Numbered from the stretch's first letter, positions 25,823 through 35,764 are shown. The stretch: 64,000 bases of DNA from an uncultured Bacteroidales bacterium (GCA_900314725.1 OMWJ01000004.1:62001-126000); one strand, 5' to 3'. The notes: generated by a model from the letters alone, not told the origin. A program made the numbers and translations.

Positions 25823-28300
25823 ATGTGGACATTATTCAAAAAAGAAATAAACAGTTTTCTTACCTCACTTATAGGTTACATAACCATTATAGTTTTCCTT
25901 ATTATTAATGGATTGTTTCTTTGGGTTATCAGTTCATCATCTTGGAGTTTTAACATCTTTGATAGTACTATAGCTTCATTAGATGGACTTTTTGCCTTGT
26001 CTCCTTGGTTATTTTTGTTCTTGATTTCTGCTATTACGATGAAAATGTTTGCAGAAGAAAAGAAAAATGGAACTATAGAGATATTGCTTACAAAACCTAT
26101 TAGAGATATTTCAATTATTTCCGCCAAGTTTCTTGCAGGTTTAACCATAGTTGTTCTTTCTGTTTTGCCTACAATGATATATATGATATGCGTTTATAAA
26201 CTTGGTTCTCCTGTAGGTAATATGGATATAGGAAGTGCTTTAGGTTCGTATATAGGTCTAATATTTTTAGGAGGAGTTTTTGTTTCTATTGGACTTTTTG
26301 CTTCTTCTATAACAGATAATCAGATAGTTTCATTTATAACCTCTATTTTATTGTGTTTTGTATTTTATATAGGTTTTACTTTTGTTTCTTGGATTCCATT
26401 CCTTTCAAAATTTGATCTTGGAATTAGAAATCTTGGAATAGAATATCACTATATGTCAATGAGTAGAGGTGTTATTTCTCTACGAGATGTAGTGTATTTT
26501 ATCAGTGTTAGTACTTTCTTTATATTTTTAACAAGAGTTACTCTTCCTTATAGTAGTAAAATATCTGTAAAGATAAGTTATATAATTCAACTTTTTGTAT
26601 GTTTGGGAATTATACTTGTGATAAATGTTGCGGTTTATTTTTCTTTAAGAGCAGAAATAGACTTAACGAAAGAAAAACGTTACTCTCTTACTTCCGCATC
26701 TAAGCAATTGTTAGGAAAAAACAAAGATAATGTTCTTGCAATAGAAGATGCTTTGACTATAAGGTGTTATCTTGGAAAAGATATTCCTATTCAATATAAA
26801 GAATTACGAAACTCTTTGATAGAGAAATTAGATGAATTCAGAAGTTATAACAGCAATATACAGTATGATTTTGTAGATCCTAATGCATACGACGGAGAAA
26901 AGAAAGCTGATTTCTATCAAAAGTTGTTCAAAAGAGGCTTTCAGCCATTGCTTATTCAAACTACTTCAGGAGGAAAGCAAGAACAACAGTATATTTTCCC
27001 ATATATAGAAGTAACATATAAAGGACGTACTGCTTTTCAATCAATAATGAACACAGGAAATGGTTTTTCTGATGCGGCATTGATTCAGAGCAGTATTCAG
27101 AATTTAGAGTATATGCTCTATACTTCCATTCAGTCGGTTCTAAGAGATATAAAACCTTCTATAGCTTTTCTTTATGGTCAAGGAGAATTAGATGCAAGCA
27201 GATTGTTAGATATAATACAAACCTTGGATGAAAGATATTTGGTTGATTCTGTTTCTATAGGAGGGAAAATAGATGCTTTGGTAGAAAGAACTTACAAAGA
27301 TAACGACATAACATTCAGAAAAAAATATGAATGTATCATAGTTGCAAAGCCACAGACTCCGTTTGATGCAAAGGATTTATACATTTTAGACCAATATGTT
27401 ATGAGAGGAGGTAAGGTACTTTGGCTTATTGACCCGTTAAGTGCGAATATGGACTCATTACAACGTCAAGCCTCTACCTTGGCCTTAAGTGTGGCAACAG
27501 GAGCAGAAGAGATGTTGTTTAACTATGGATTGAAACTAAACACAAATCTTATTATGGATTTGCAGTGTGTTAATGTGCCGATAGTAACAGGAACATACGG
27601 TAACGGAAGACCTCAAATGACGTTCTATCCTTGGAATTTCTTTGCTCAATTGTCTTCTAATTCAAACAGTGTTATCGCACAAAGAATAAATCCTGTCAAA
27701 GTTGAATTTGCTTCAACTCTGGATAGTGTGGAAAATAACGGTAATGTTAGATATATTCCTTTGTTGGAAACTTCGCAAAATACAAGACTTCTGAATGCTC
27801 CTGTTAATGTTTCTTTACAAATGTTAAAACAAAAACAAGAACCACGCTTATTCAATCAAGGAAAACATACTGTTGCGATGTTGATGGAAGGAAAGTTTTC
27901 TTCAATGTTCAGAAATCGTTTGCCAGAAGAGATGATAGAAAACTCAATGATTGCAAATCTCAACTCCTCAGATTCAACTGCTATGATAGTTATTGCAGAT
28001 GGTGATATGATAAAAAATGATTGGAAACAAGGACAATTAGTTCCTTTGGGTTATGATATTTACACTAATCAGATGTTTGGCAACAAAGACTTCTTAGTAA
28101 ATTGTGTCGATTATCTATGTGGCAACAATACATTAATTCCTTTAAGAAATAGAGAAATAGTTGTCAGACGTTTGGATATGGCAAAGGTAGAAAGAGAAAA
28201 GACAGGCTGGCAATTATTTAATATGATTTTGCCTTTGGGCTTGATAAGTCTTTTAGGAGTTGTTATGATGATTATAAGACGAAAAAAATACGCAAGATAA
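25823..28300 (+). CDS. gldG: Fused GldF-GldG type ABC transporter protein
   Basis: An 825-residue membrane protein. Residues 1 to about 240 form an ABC-2 type permease with six hydrophobic helices (starts MWTLFKKEINSF), matching GldF. Residues about 250-780 form a GldG-like extracytoplasmic domain, anchored by a helix near 255-275 and by a final helix near 795-815. In gliding Bacteroidota, GldA (ATPase), GldF and GldG form an ABC transporter; in Flavobacterium the two are separate genes. Here they are one polypeptide. No ATPase gene is adjacent. The DUF4340 gene follows at 14 bp and is probably part of the same complex. Whether the organism glides cannot be concluded. Confidence 0.85.
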   Translation: MWTLFKKEINSFLTSLIGYITIIVFLIINGLFLWVISSSSWSFNIFDSTIASLDGLFALSPWLFLFLISAITMKMFAEEKKNGTIEILLTKPIRDISIISAKFLAGLTIVVLSVLPTMIYMICVYKLGSPVGNMDIGSALGSYIGLIFLGGVFVSIGLFASSITDNQIVSFITSILLCFVFYIGFTFVSWIPFLSKFDLGIRNLGIEYHYMSMSRGVISLRDVVYFISVSTFFIFLTRVTLPYSSKISVKISYIIQLFVCLGIILVINVAVYFSLRAEIDLTKEKRYSLTSASKQLLGKNKDNVLAIEDALTIRCYLGKDIPIQYKELRNSLIEKLDEFRSYNSNIQYDFVDPNAYDGEKKADFYQKLFKRGFQPLLIQTTSGGKQEQQYIFPYIEVTYKGRTAFQSIMNTGNGFSDAALIQSSIQNLEYMLYTSIQSVLRDIKPSIAFLYGQGELDASRLLDIIQTLDERYLVDSVSIGGKIDALVERTYKDNDITFRKKYECIIVAKPQTPFDAKDLYILDQYVMRGGKVLWLIDPLSANMDSLQRQASTLALSVATGAEEMLFNYGLKLNTNLIMDLQCVNVPIVTGTYGNGRPQMTFYPWNFFAQLSSNSNSVIAQRINPVKVEFASTLDSVENNGNVRYIPLLETSQNTRLLNAPVNVSLQMLKQKQEPRLFNQGKHTVAMLMEGKFSSMFRNRLPEEMIENSMIANLNSSDSTAMIVIADGDMIKNDWKQGQLVPLGYDIYTNQMFGNKDFLVNCVDYLCGNNTLIPLRNREIVVRRLDMAKVEREKTGWQLFNMILPLGLISLLGVVMMIIRRKKYAR

Positions 28301-28314
28301 AATTTTTGTAAACT

Positions 28315-29409
28315 ATGAATATAAAAGAAATATATAATAAGATACGTCCTAAAAACAGAAAACAAAAGAATCTTTACGGCTTAATAGCAATTGTTTTACT
28401 TGGACTTATTGTCTCAGTAGTGTGGTTGGCTAATTCTAAAACAACAACCATTAAACAAAATTATCATATTGAAAACGTTGATTCAATAGTTAAGATAACC
28501 TTAAAAGACAAGTTAGGAAGGAATATTGTCTTGGACAGAAAACAAGATTCTCTGTGGGTTGTCAATAAAGATTATGAATGTAATCAATCAACTATGCAAG
28601 GTTTTCTTGAAACTTTTGCTAATATGAGAATAAGGGAAGATGTACCAAAAGCAGCAGTTAATAACATAGTTAAGTCTTTGGCTTCTAATGGTGTTGAAGT
28701 CAGTATCTACACAGAAGATTATCTGATAGACTTTTGGTTTATTCATCTGTTTAAACGAATTCATTTAGACAGAACTTTTTTTGTTGGATATGAAACACAA
28801 GACAGATTGGGAACATATATGCTAAAGAAAGGAGACAAAGTTCCTCGTATAGTTCATATTCCAGAGTTTAGAGGTTATCTTTCTTCTCGTTTTAACACAG
28901 ATCCTGATGCATGGAAATCACACAATATCTTCCGTTACAAACAAAGTGAGATACAGCAACTGACTATTGATATTCCAAATCAGAAGTCCCAGTCTTTTTC
29001 TTTAAAGAACAACGGTAAGGGTTTTGATTTCTTAGATTTCAACGGACAACGGATAAATAATTTTGACACAGCCAAAGTTGTTGCTCTTCTGTCTTCATTT
29101 GTTAATATGAATTACGAGAGTGTGGCTAACAATATCAATAAGGCACAAAAGGATACTATCTTTACTCACACTCCATTATATGTAATAACTATAAATGATA
29201 AGAAAGGCAAAAAAGAAACTATGACTATCTATCTTAAACCAGGTGAAGATGAGGTGGAAATAGAAGACCCTCGTCAGGGATTTTTTGTTGCTATGTCTGA
29301 TATAAACCGTTGTTATGCTTTGACAAGTAAGACTAAAGATACTCTTGTTATGCAGTATTTTACATTAGACAACGTGCTTCAGCCAGCAAGTTATTTTATT
29401 CACCGATAA
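28315..29409 (+). CDS. DUF4340 domain membrane-anchored protein
   Basis: A 364-residue protein with one N-terminal transmembrane helix (about residues 22-42, LIAIVLLGLIVSVVWLANS) and a large extracytoplasmic beta-rich domain matching DUF4340. Genes of this family are commonly found directly after GldG-type ABC transporter genes, and here the gap is only 14 bp, so a shared transcript and complex are likely. The biochemical role is unknown. No terminator is obvious before the next gene. Confidence 0.8.
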   Translation: MNIKEIYNKIRPKNRKQKNLYGLIAIVLLGLIVSVVWLANSKTTTIKQNYHIENVDSIVKITLKDKLGRNIVLDRKQDSLWVVNKDYECNQSTMQGFLETFANMRIREDVPKAAVNNIVKSLASNGVEVSIYTEDYLIDFWFIHLFKRIHLDRTFFVGYETQDRLGTYMLKKGDKVPRIVHIPEFRGYLSSRFNTDPDAWKSHNIFRYKQSEIQQLTIDIPNQKSQSFSLKNNGKGFDFLDFNGQRINNFDTAKVVALLSSFVNMNYESVANNINKAQKDTIFTHTPLYVITINDKKGKKETMTIYLKPGEDEVEIEDPRQGFFVAMSDINRCYALTSKTKDTLVMQYFTLDNVLQPASYFIHR

Positions 29410-29473
29410 CACAAGTCTTGGTTGCATAAAATTTGTTATTTGTTTTTGCTAACTCTATAAACAATATCATAAT

Positions 29474-32320
29474 ATGAAAAAACATTTTTTGTTTGTTGTA
29501 TTGACACTTGCTTTTGTAAGTGTTTTAGCACAATATACGACAAAGGTTAATCCTTTTGTTGGAACCGATGAACACGGACATACTTATCCGGGTGCTATTG
29601 CTCCTTTTGGTATGGTGCAACTTTCACCTGATACCCGATTAAGCGGTTGGGACGGTTGTAGTGGCTATCATTATTCTGATAGTGTTATTTATGGTTTTTC
29701 GCATACTCATCTTAGTGGAACAGGTTGCGAAGATTTGTGTGATATACTTTTCTCTCCTGAATATGAATACAAAGAAGATGGTATTTGTAAGCACTCTTTT
29801 TCACATAAAAACGAAAAAGCATTTGCTGGTTATTATTCTGTAGAGTTTGATGATGGAATATTTTGTGAACTTACAGCAACAGAATATGCAGGTTATCATA
29901 GATATACTTATCCCAAACAAGCAAAAAACTTCTTCATTATTATAGATATGTTGCATAGGGATAAAACATTGGATTGGAATGTTGAGGTTTTGGATGATAA
30001 TACTGTTGTTGGTTATAGAAACTCCAAGTCTTGGGCTGAGGAACAAAAGATATATTTTGCAGCAAAGTTTAATAAGAACATACAATATTCTCACATAGAT
30101 AAAGAAAATGGCAAACTTTACTTGAGTTTTGTTCTTGAAGATAAGGTTTTGGAAGCAAAGGTTGCATTATCTTCAACTGATTATATAGGAGCATTAAAAA
30201 ATCTTAACAAAGAAAAGGCAAATAGTTTTAATGAGGCTTTGAAAGAGAACCAAAAACTTTGGAATGCTGCACTTGGAACAATAGAAATAGAGGGCGGAAG
30301 TTTAGAACAGCAGCGTACATTCTACACTTCCTTGTATCATTGTATGATTTCTCCGACTTTGTATTCTGACGTTGATGGCAAATATAGAGGAATGAACAGA
30401 AAGACTATTGAAGGAGAAAGAAATTCTAATAATATCTTTTATGCAAAAGACTATACACGCTACACAACTTTTTCTCTTTGGGATACTTATCGTACGCTTA
30501 ACCCTTTGCTAACGATAATTAACCCGTCTATTTGCAAGTATTTTGCTTGTACTTTCAAGGATATGTTTCTTCAGATGGATGAGTTGCCAATGTGGGAACT
30601 GCATTCTTGGGAAACACATTGTATGATTGGAGCTCATGGAGTAAGTGTTCTTGCAGAATGGATAATGAAAGGAATAGTAAAACCTGATGAAACGTTTCTG
30701 CAGTCTATGATTGAAACACTTAATAAGAAGGAGAGAGGACTGCAATTCTTTAATAATGATGGTTATATTTCAGCAGAAAAAGAACACGAAAGCGTTTCCA
30801 AGACTGTAGAATATGCTTATAATATGTATTGTGTTGCTTTGGTTGCTAAGAAAATGGGCAAAACAGATATATATAATGAATATATAAGGAAAGCACAGTA
30901 TTATAAAAACCTGTTTAATCCAGAGAATACTTTTATTCAACCAAAAGAAAATGGAAGATTTCTTCCAAATTTTGATCCAAAACAAGTAGATATTAACTAC
31001 ACAGAAGGAAACGGTTGGCACTATACTTTTTATGCTCCTCAAGATGTTAATACTCTTGTGGAAATGATGGGAGGTGATGAAAAGTTTGCAAGGAAATTAG
31101 ACCAATGTTTCTTTTCCAAGGAGAAGACCACAGGAAGACAGCAAGCAGATGTTACAGGTTTGATTGGACAATATGCTCATGGCAACGAACCGTCTCAACA
31201 TACTGCGTATCTTTACAATTATGTAGGGCAACCTTATAAGGCTCAGAAGCTTGTTCGTCAAATTCTGACTACTCTTTATTCAGATAAAGCAGATGGAGTT
31301 TGTGGTAATGATGATTGTGGTCAAATGGCAGCGTGGTATGTTATGAGTTCCTTAGGCATATATCCCGTTAGTCCAGTCAGCGGTGAATATATTATAGGTT
31401 CTCCTTTGTTTGATAAAGCTACAATACATCTTCAAAATGGTAAAGACTTTGTTATCAATTCAAAACAAGGAAAAAATACACCATACGTTAAGGCTTTGAA
31501 ACTTAACAATCAGGATTATGCTAAAACATTCATAACTCACAACGACATAATGCAAGGTGGAGAACTGACATTCTTTATGACTGATAAGCCAAATAAAGAT
31601 TTTGGCAAAGCAAAGCAAAACCGTCCTTATCAAAAAATAGAAGAGAAAATAGAAATCCTGCCTTATTTAGAATATAAAGGTACAGGAACATTTACAGATA
31701 AACTCTCTGTTACAACAAAGAAGATAGACGAAAACTATAAATCAAAAGTTTTAAAGACAGAACTAATCAATGACACATGGAAACTTGAAGAAAGTTTTGA
31801 AAAATATGATTCCAAAAATAATGTTCATTTTTCAGCTCAACTATTAAAAATACCTGCAGGAAGAACCATAAAACTTCTTACTCCATATTCTTCTCAATAC
31901 ACAGGAGGAGGAGATAATGCTCTCATAGATCTTAGACAAGGAGGAACAAATTGGAAACTTGGAACATTCCAAGGCTATTGGGGAGAGAATGTAGAGGCTG
32001 TTATTGATTTAGGTTCTGAAAAGGAGATAACAAAACTTGGAGGTAATTTTGCCCAAGACGAAAGAGCGTGGATTTTTATGCCGACAAAGGTTGAATACTA
32101 TGTTTCTTCTGATGGCAAGAGCTTTACTCTTTTAGAGACGGTAAATAATCCTATAGACGAAAGAGATGAAACCATTCAAACACATACTTTCTTTACATCT
32201 AAAAAGGCAAAGACTCGTTATATCAAGATGAAAGCCTATAACAGAATGACAAATCCTGATTGGCATTTGTCTCCAGGAGAAAAGTCATGGTTGTTTATAG
32301 ATGAAATAATAATAAGATAG
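29474..32320 (+). CDS. GH92 family exported alpha-mannosidase-like glycosidase
   Basis: A 948-residue exported enzyme. The signal peptide covers about residues 1-19 (SVLAQ). The body matches glycoside hydrolase family 92, calcium-dependent exo-alpha-mannosidases of Bacteroidales acting on N-glycan or yeast-mannan linkages. Recognisable segments are FVGTDEHGHTYPGA near the start, SLWDTYRT, GNEPSQHTAYLYN, GNDDCGQMAAWYV and GIYPVSPVSGEY. Unlike most GH92 proteins of about 750 residues, it has a C-terminal region of about 150 residues resembling a discoidin (F5/8 type C) carbohydrate-binding module. The linkage specificity is not readable. It is not in a visible SusC/SusD locus. Its stop is 2 bp from that of the convergent next gene. 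Confidence 0.92.
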   Translation: MKKHFLFVVLTLAFVSVLAQYTTKVNPFVGTDEHGHTYPGAIAPFGMVQLSPDTRLSGWDGCSGYHYSDSVIYGFSHTHLSGTGCEDLCDILFSPEYEYKEDGICKHSFSHKNEKAFAGYYSVEFDDGIFCELTATEYAGYHRYTYPKQAKNFFIIIDMLHRDKTLDWNVEVLDDNTVVGYRNSKSWAEEQKIYFAAKFNKNIQYSHIDKENGKLYLSFVLEDKVLEAKVALSSTDYIGALKNLNKEKANSFNEALKENQKLWNAALGTIEIEGGSLEQQRTFYTSLYHCMISPTLYSDVDGKYRGMNRKTIEGERNSNNIFYAKDYTRYTTFSLWDTYRTLNPLLTIINPSICKYFACTFKDMFLQMDELPMWELHSWETHCMIGAHGVSVLAEWIMKGIVKPDETFLQSMIETLNKKERGLQFFNNDGYISAEKEHESVSKTVEYAYNMYCVALVAKKMGKTDIYNEYIRKAQYYKNLFNPENTFIQPKENGRFLPNFDPKQVDINYTEGNGWHYTFYAPQDVNTLVEMMGGDEKFARKLDQCFFSKEKTTGRQQADVTGLIGQYAHGNEPSQHTAYLYNYVGQPYKAQKLVRQILTTLYSDKADGVCGNDDCGQMAAWYVMSSLGIYPVSPVSGEYIIGSPLFDKATIHLQNGKDFVINSKQGKNTPYVKALKLNNQDYAKTFITHNDIMQGGELTFFMTDKPNKDFGKAKQNRPYQKIEEKIEILPYLEYKGTGTFTDKLSVTTKKIDENYKSKVLKTELINDTWKLEESFEKYDSKNNVHFSAQLLKIPAGRTIKLLTPYSSQYTGGGDNALIDLRQGGTNWKLGTFQGYWGENVEAVIDLGSEKEITKLGGNFAQDERAWIFMPTKVEYYVSSDGKSFTLLETVNNPIDERDETIQTHTFFTSKKAKTRYIKMKAYNRMTNPDWHLSPGEKSWLFIDEIIIR

Positions 32321-32322
32321 GA

Positions 32323-33582
32323 TTAAGTCTTATGCTTTTCTTTCTTAGCAGCAGGAAAAAGAATGTTGTTAAGTATTAGACGATAGCCGGGCGAATTAGG
32401 ATAGAGAGAAAGGTCTGTTTTAGGGTCGCCAACAAAATGACGATAATCTTCAGGATCATGACCTCCAAGGAAAGACCATGTACCTTTTCCATATTCACCG
32501 TGAAGATAACGGGCTTCACTTATAGATTTGTTTTCACCAAGAATAAGGACGTTGCTTTTTATTAGATTAGTGCGAAAAGCAGTTGTTTGACCATAGAAGC
32601 CTTTAATTATCTTGGTATGACATTGTGTTAGCATGGTTGGAATCCAATCCCATTTGGCTGAAAAATCAAACAGAACAAACAAATCGCTTTTTTCACTTAT
32701 CATTGACGCTCTTTCTTTTGTTATGTCAATATCTGAGAGTCTGTAGGCAGAAGGATTTGTTTCAATCTGAAAACCAGTAAAAGCAAAACAGTTATCATAA
32801 TTCAGACTTTGTTGAGCATTTTTTTGCATAGGGTCTCCGTCAAACATACTCTCACAAATATCTACACCGTCTGCAGCAAGAGCAATATCAAATGAATCTG
32901 TAGCAGAACACATAGCAAACATAAAACCTCCTCCCAAGACAAAGTCTCTTATCTTCTTTACAACAGCAAGTTTAAGCTGAGAAACTTTTTTATAGCCAAG
33001 ACGTTTTGCTAAACCTTCCTGAAAGGTAACATCATCTTTGTACCACGTTGTAGTTCTGTAGTTAGCCCAAAACTTTCCATATTGTCCTGTGAAGTCTTCG
33101 TGATGTAAATGCAACCAATCATACATAGGAAGCACGTCATTTAATACCTCTTCATCATAAACAACATCGTATGGTATCTCTGCGTAGGTTAAAACCAAAG
33201 TAACTGCATCGTCCCAAGGTCGTTTGCTTTTTGGAGAATAAACAGCTATTCGTGGAGCTTTTTGTAGTTTGACTGCATCCATATTTATTTCCGGGTCAGA
33301 AATTTCGTCTATTATTCCAAGCATTTGAGAATTGGAAATAACCTCATAGCTTACACCTCTTAGTTTGCAGAGTTTTATTATTTCAGCGTCCTCTTCCATG
33401 GAAAAAGAGCCACCTCTGTAGTTCAATAACCAAGTAACGTCATTATCTTTTTGCAAAGAAAAGTATGCAATACCGTATGCTTTGAGATGATTCTTTTGAG
33501 TTTCGTCCATAGGAATCAAAACAAAGGCTGCCTTAATGGAAAAGGGAAGTAATAAAACAAGAGTTAAGATTATATTTTTCAT
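32323..33582 (-). CDS. Bacteroidota exported protein often labelled asparagine synthetase B
   Basis: A 419-residue protein with a signal peptide (about residues 1-19, SIKAA). It belongs to a Bacteroidota family beginning with a PMDETQKNHLKAYGIAY-type segment, which databases often call asparagine synthetase B. I see no N-terminal catalytic Cys2 and no PP-loop ATP-binding motif, and the protein is exported, so that name is unlikely to describe its activity. The sequence (MYDWLHLHHEDFTGQYGKF, GGGFMFAMCSATDSFD) suggests a class I glutamine amidotransferase-like fold with a Cys in MCSA, which is inference. It is followed by dnaB on the same strand, upstream by 18 bp, so the two may be cotranscribed. 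Confidence 0.7.
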   Translation of the reverse strand: MKNIILTLVLLLPFSIKAAFVLIPMDETQKNHLKAYGIAYFSLQKDNDVTWLLNYRGGSFSMEEDAEIIKLCKLRGVSYEVISNSQMLGIIDEISDPEINMDAVKLQKAPRIAVYSPKSKRPWDDAVTLVLTYAEIPYDVVYDEEVLNDVLPMYDWLHLHHEDFTGQYGKFWANYRTTTWYKDDVTFQEGLAKRLGYKKVSQLKLAVVKKIRDFVLGGGFMFAMCSATDSFDIALAADGVDICESMFDGDPMQKNAQQSLNYDNCFAFTGFQIETNPSAYRLSDIDITKERASMISEKSDLFVLFDFSAKWDWIPTMLTQCHTKIIKGFYGQTTAFRTNLIKSNVLILGENKSISEARYLHGEYGKGTWSFLGGHDPEDYRHFVGDPKTDLSLYPNSPGYRLILNNILFPAAKKEKHKT

Positions 33583-33600
33583 TTGAATTTTGCTGAAACA

Positions 33601-35148
33601 TTAAAATGGATTTTCGTCATTGTCTGCCTCCATTTCGTTATTTATCTGAGATTCAAAAGTAGCAGTATTTGTTGAACTGTCAAATGCTGCATTCTCAGGT
33701 ATAAGAGAATATGGAGAAGTAGAAGAATATTCTTTTCCGATATTATAAAACTTTACAAACTGATGTTTAAATCCTAAACGAGCCTTGGCTGTAGAACCTG
33801 CACGGTTTTTTGCTATATCTATGTAAGCCACTCCTTGAGTAGAACCGTTTTCGTCTTCTGTTATGTTATAATACTCTGGTCTATAGATAAACATAACAAT
33901 ATCCGCATCTTGTTCTATAGCTCCACTTTCACGTAAGTCAGATAAAACAGGTGTTTTGCTTCCTCCACGAGTTTCAACAGCACGAGAGAGTTGAGAAAGT
34001 GCAAGGATAGGAATACCAAGTTCTTTAGAAAGGGCTTTCAATTGTCGGGAAATAAAGCTTATTTCTTGTTCTCTGTTTCCATTATTTCTTGATTCTCCTC
34101 CGCTCATCAACTGTAAGTAGTCAATAAACGCCATCTTTATGTCGTGAGCCTGCTTTAATCTTCTGCATTTTGCTCTTAAATCAAAGATACTTAGTCCAGG
34201 ATTGTCATCAATAAAGATAGGTGCTTCGCTAAGAACCTGAGTTCTTTCCTTGATGATATTGATTTGTTGAGTAGTCATTTGGTCTCCTCGTTTAAGCTTA
34301 GAACCTTCTATTTCAACCTCTGAGGAAATAAGACGCATAGTTAGTTCCATGGCTGTCATTTCCAAAGAGAATATGGCGATAGGTTGATGAAACATTACAG
34401 CGATGTTTCTTGCCATTGAAACAGCGAAGGCTGTCTTTCCCATAGCGGGACGTGCTGCAAGGATAATCAAGGTACCGGGTTGGAAACCATTGATACAACG
34501 GTCTAATTCTTCAAAACCACTTTGCAACCCAGAGGTTGTTGAGTCGGAGTTTTGAATAAGTTCTAACTCACCTATGGCGTTGTGAATAAGTTGTTGCATA
34601 TTTTGTGAAGAGGAGTTGAAGTTTTTGTCATTAATATCCAAAAACTTAGTCTCTGTCCTGTCTAACAAATCCACAATGTCGGTAGTTTCATCATATGCGT
34701 CTTTTAGTGTTTCGGTAGATACTCTTATTAATTCACGTTGAATAAATTTCTCGGCTAAAATGCTTACATAATACTCTATATGGGCAGCAGATGTAACTTT
34801 AGAAGTAAGGCTTGCCATTTTGTAAGAACCACCTATGGCTTCCAAACTTCCTCGTTTTTTCAATTTCTCTGTAACAGTAATAAGGTCTATAGGGTTTCCT
34901 TCCTGAAAAAGAGCAAGAATAGTTGAAAATATTTCCTGATGTTCCTCTTTATAAAAAAACTCAACTCTTAATCTGTCTATAGTGTTTGTCAAAGCGTCTT
35001 GGTCAAGCAACAAAGCACCTAAAACTTCCTCTTCAAGTTCTTCTGCTTGAGGGGGAACCATATTGTTGTTTAACGCAAAGGCTTGACTTAGAGTCATTCT
35101 TTGGTTTCTGAACCTTGAACTGATTTTGTTTTGAGTTAAATCTGCCAT
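33601..35148 (-). CDS. dnaB: Replicative DNA helicase DnaB
   Basis: The hexameric 5'-3' replicative helicase. The 515 residues contain the N-terminal primase-interacting domain (about 35-140), a linker, and the RecA-like ATPase. Walker A RPAMGKT is at 233-239, Walker B MAFIDYLQLM follows, and LSQLSRAVETR is the H3 motif. The first 35 residues and an acidic tail (EMEADNDENPF) are typical extensions. The ATG at 35148 has a -7 box 63 bp upstream on the minus strand. No intein interrupts the ATPase domain. Confidence 0.97.
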   Translation of the reverse strand: MADLTQNKISSRFRNQRMTLSQAFALNNNMVPPQAEELEEEVLGALLLDQDALTNTIDRLRVEFFYKEEHQEIFSTILALFQEGNPIDLITVTEKLKKRGSLEAIGGSYKMASLTSKVTSAAHIEYYVSILAEKFIQRELIRVSTETLKDAYDETTDIVDLLDRTETKFLDINDKNFNSSSQNMQQLIHNAIGELELIQNSDSTTSGLQSGFEELDRCINGFQPGTLIILAARPAMGKTAFAVSMARNIAVMFHQPIAIFSLEMTAMELTMRLISSEVEIEGSKLKRGDQMTTQQINIIKERTQVLSEAPIFIDDNPGLSIFDLRAKCRRLKQAHDIKMAFIDYLQLMSGGESRNNGNREQEISFISRQLKALSKELGIPILALSQLSRAVETRGGSKTPVLSDLRESGAIEQDADIVMFIYRPEYYNITEDENGSTQGVAYIDIAKNRAGSTAKARLGFKHQFVKFYNIGKEYSSTSPYSLIPENAAFDSSTNTATFESQINNEMEADNDENPF

Positions 35149-35211
35149 AAAAATACAAGTATTTAAATCCCAATAAAATGGAAATTTGCTTCTTTAAAAT
35201 CGTACCAATTG

Positions 35212-35219
35212 CAAAATTA
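35212..35219 (-). promoter_or_regulatory. -7 box for dnaB
   Basis: On the minus strand TAATTTTG (35219-35212) is followed by CAAT, 63 bp upstream of the dnaB ATG. A TTG lies 16 bp further upstream, shorter than the usual 19-21. Confidence 0.5.
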
Positions 35220-35330
35220 CAAAAATCTGATATAACAAGAAAAAACTTGTAGAAAATATTCTCAAGAACTAACATAAAACACTAAATGTCTTGGATTTAA
35301 ATATTTTTTATCTGTTTTATGAAATATAAT

Positions 35331-35361
35331 TTGTTTATTTCAAAAAAATATATTAACTTTG
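35331..35361 (+). promoter_or_regulatory. Orphan promoter in the dnaB-helicase gap
   Basis: TTG (35331-35333), a 20-base spacer and TAACTTTG (35354-35361) form a good consensus promoter pointing right. The next sizeable gene starts 400 bp downstream. It may drive a small RNA or a long leader for the helicase gene. Confidence 0.5.
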
Positions 35362-35375
35362 CATGATGATAATCG

Positions 35376-35428
35376 GTGGTTTTGAGTAAAGTTTTTGCAG
35401 AAACATTACATAATTTACTTAAAACCAT
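35376..35428 (+). other. Long stem-loop, candidate small RNA or leader structure
   Basis: Segment 35376-35390 pairs with 35414-35428 over 15 positions (two G-U pairs, the rest Watson-Crick), with a 23-base loop. It begins about 9 nt after the expected start of the orphan promoter. No open reading frame of note lies in the transcript. The rest of the 616-bp gap contains the dnaB -7 box (35212), repeat copy 4 (35520-35607) and otherwise unassigned AT-rich DNA. Confidence 0.35.
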
Positions 35429-35519
35429 TACAATAACATAAGCAAATACCATGTTTTCTTTTGAATAGAAGATTTTATTACTTAAAATCACTTGATTATC
35501 AACTAAATACAACTTAAAA

Positions 35520-35607
35520 ACTCTTCGTTTTTATATAACAAAACCAAGACTTTAGTTACGAAAACGAAGACTTTGTAACTGAAAACGAAGATTTTTTTTA
35601 CAAAGAC
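35520..35607 (+). repeat. Intergenic modular repeat, copy 4 (divergent member)
   Basis: The word AAAACGAAGA occurs twice in direct orientation (35561-35570, 35582-35591) and once inverted at the left end (CTCTTCGTTTT, 35521-35531). AGTTAC/GTAACT (35554-35559, 35575-35580) frames the first copy as a hairpin. It ends with T8-AC. It lacks the ACACCC segment of copies 1-3. It lies between divergent dnaB and helicase genes. Confidence 0.65.
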
Positions 35608-35764
35608 GTTGTATTGCTCCTCAAAAATGAAGATGTTTGGGGATGCGTTTTCTTTTGTCTAAACGGTTAGTTGATGTGTTTGCAAAAATTGTTTAATTTA
35701 TCAAAAAGGAAGATAATTTTTTGTTTCTCTTTTCGTTTTATACGGTGAAATATAATTGACTTAT

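Noticed and set aside
35297..35512. A 71-residue open frame on the minus strand in the dnaB-helicase gap
   Set aside because: It has no promoter at a suitable place, no recognisable motif, an improbable hydrophobic-then-basic composition, and it overlaps the better supported orphan promoter and stem-loop on the other strand.
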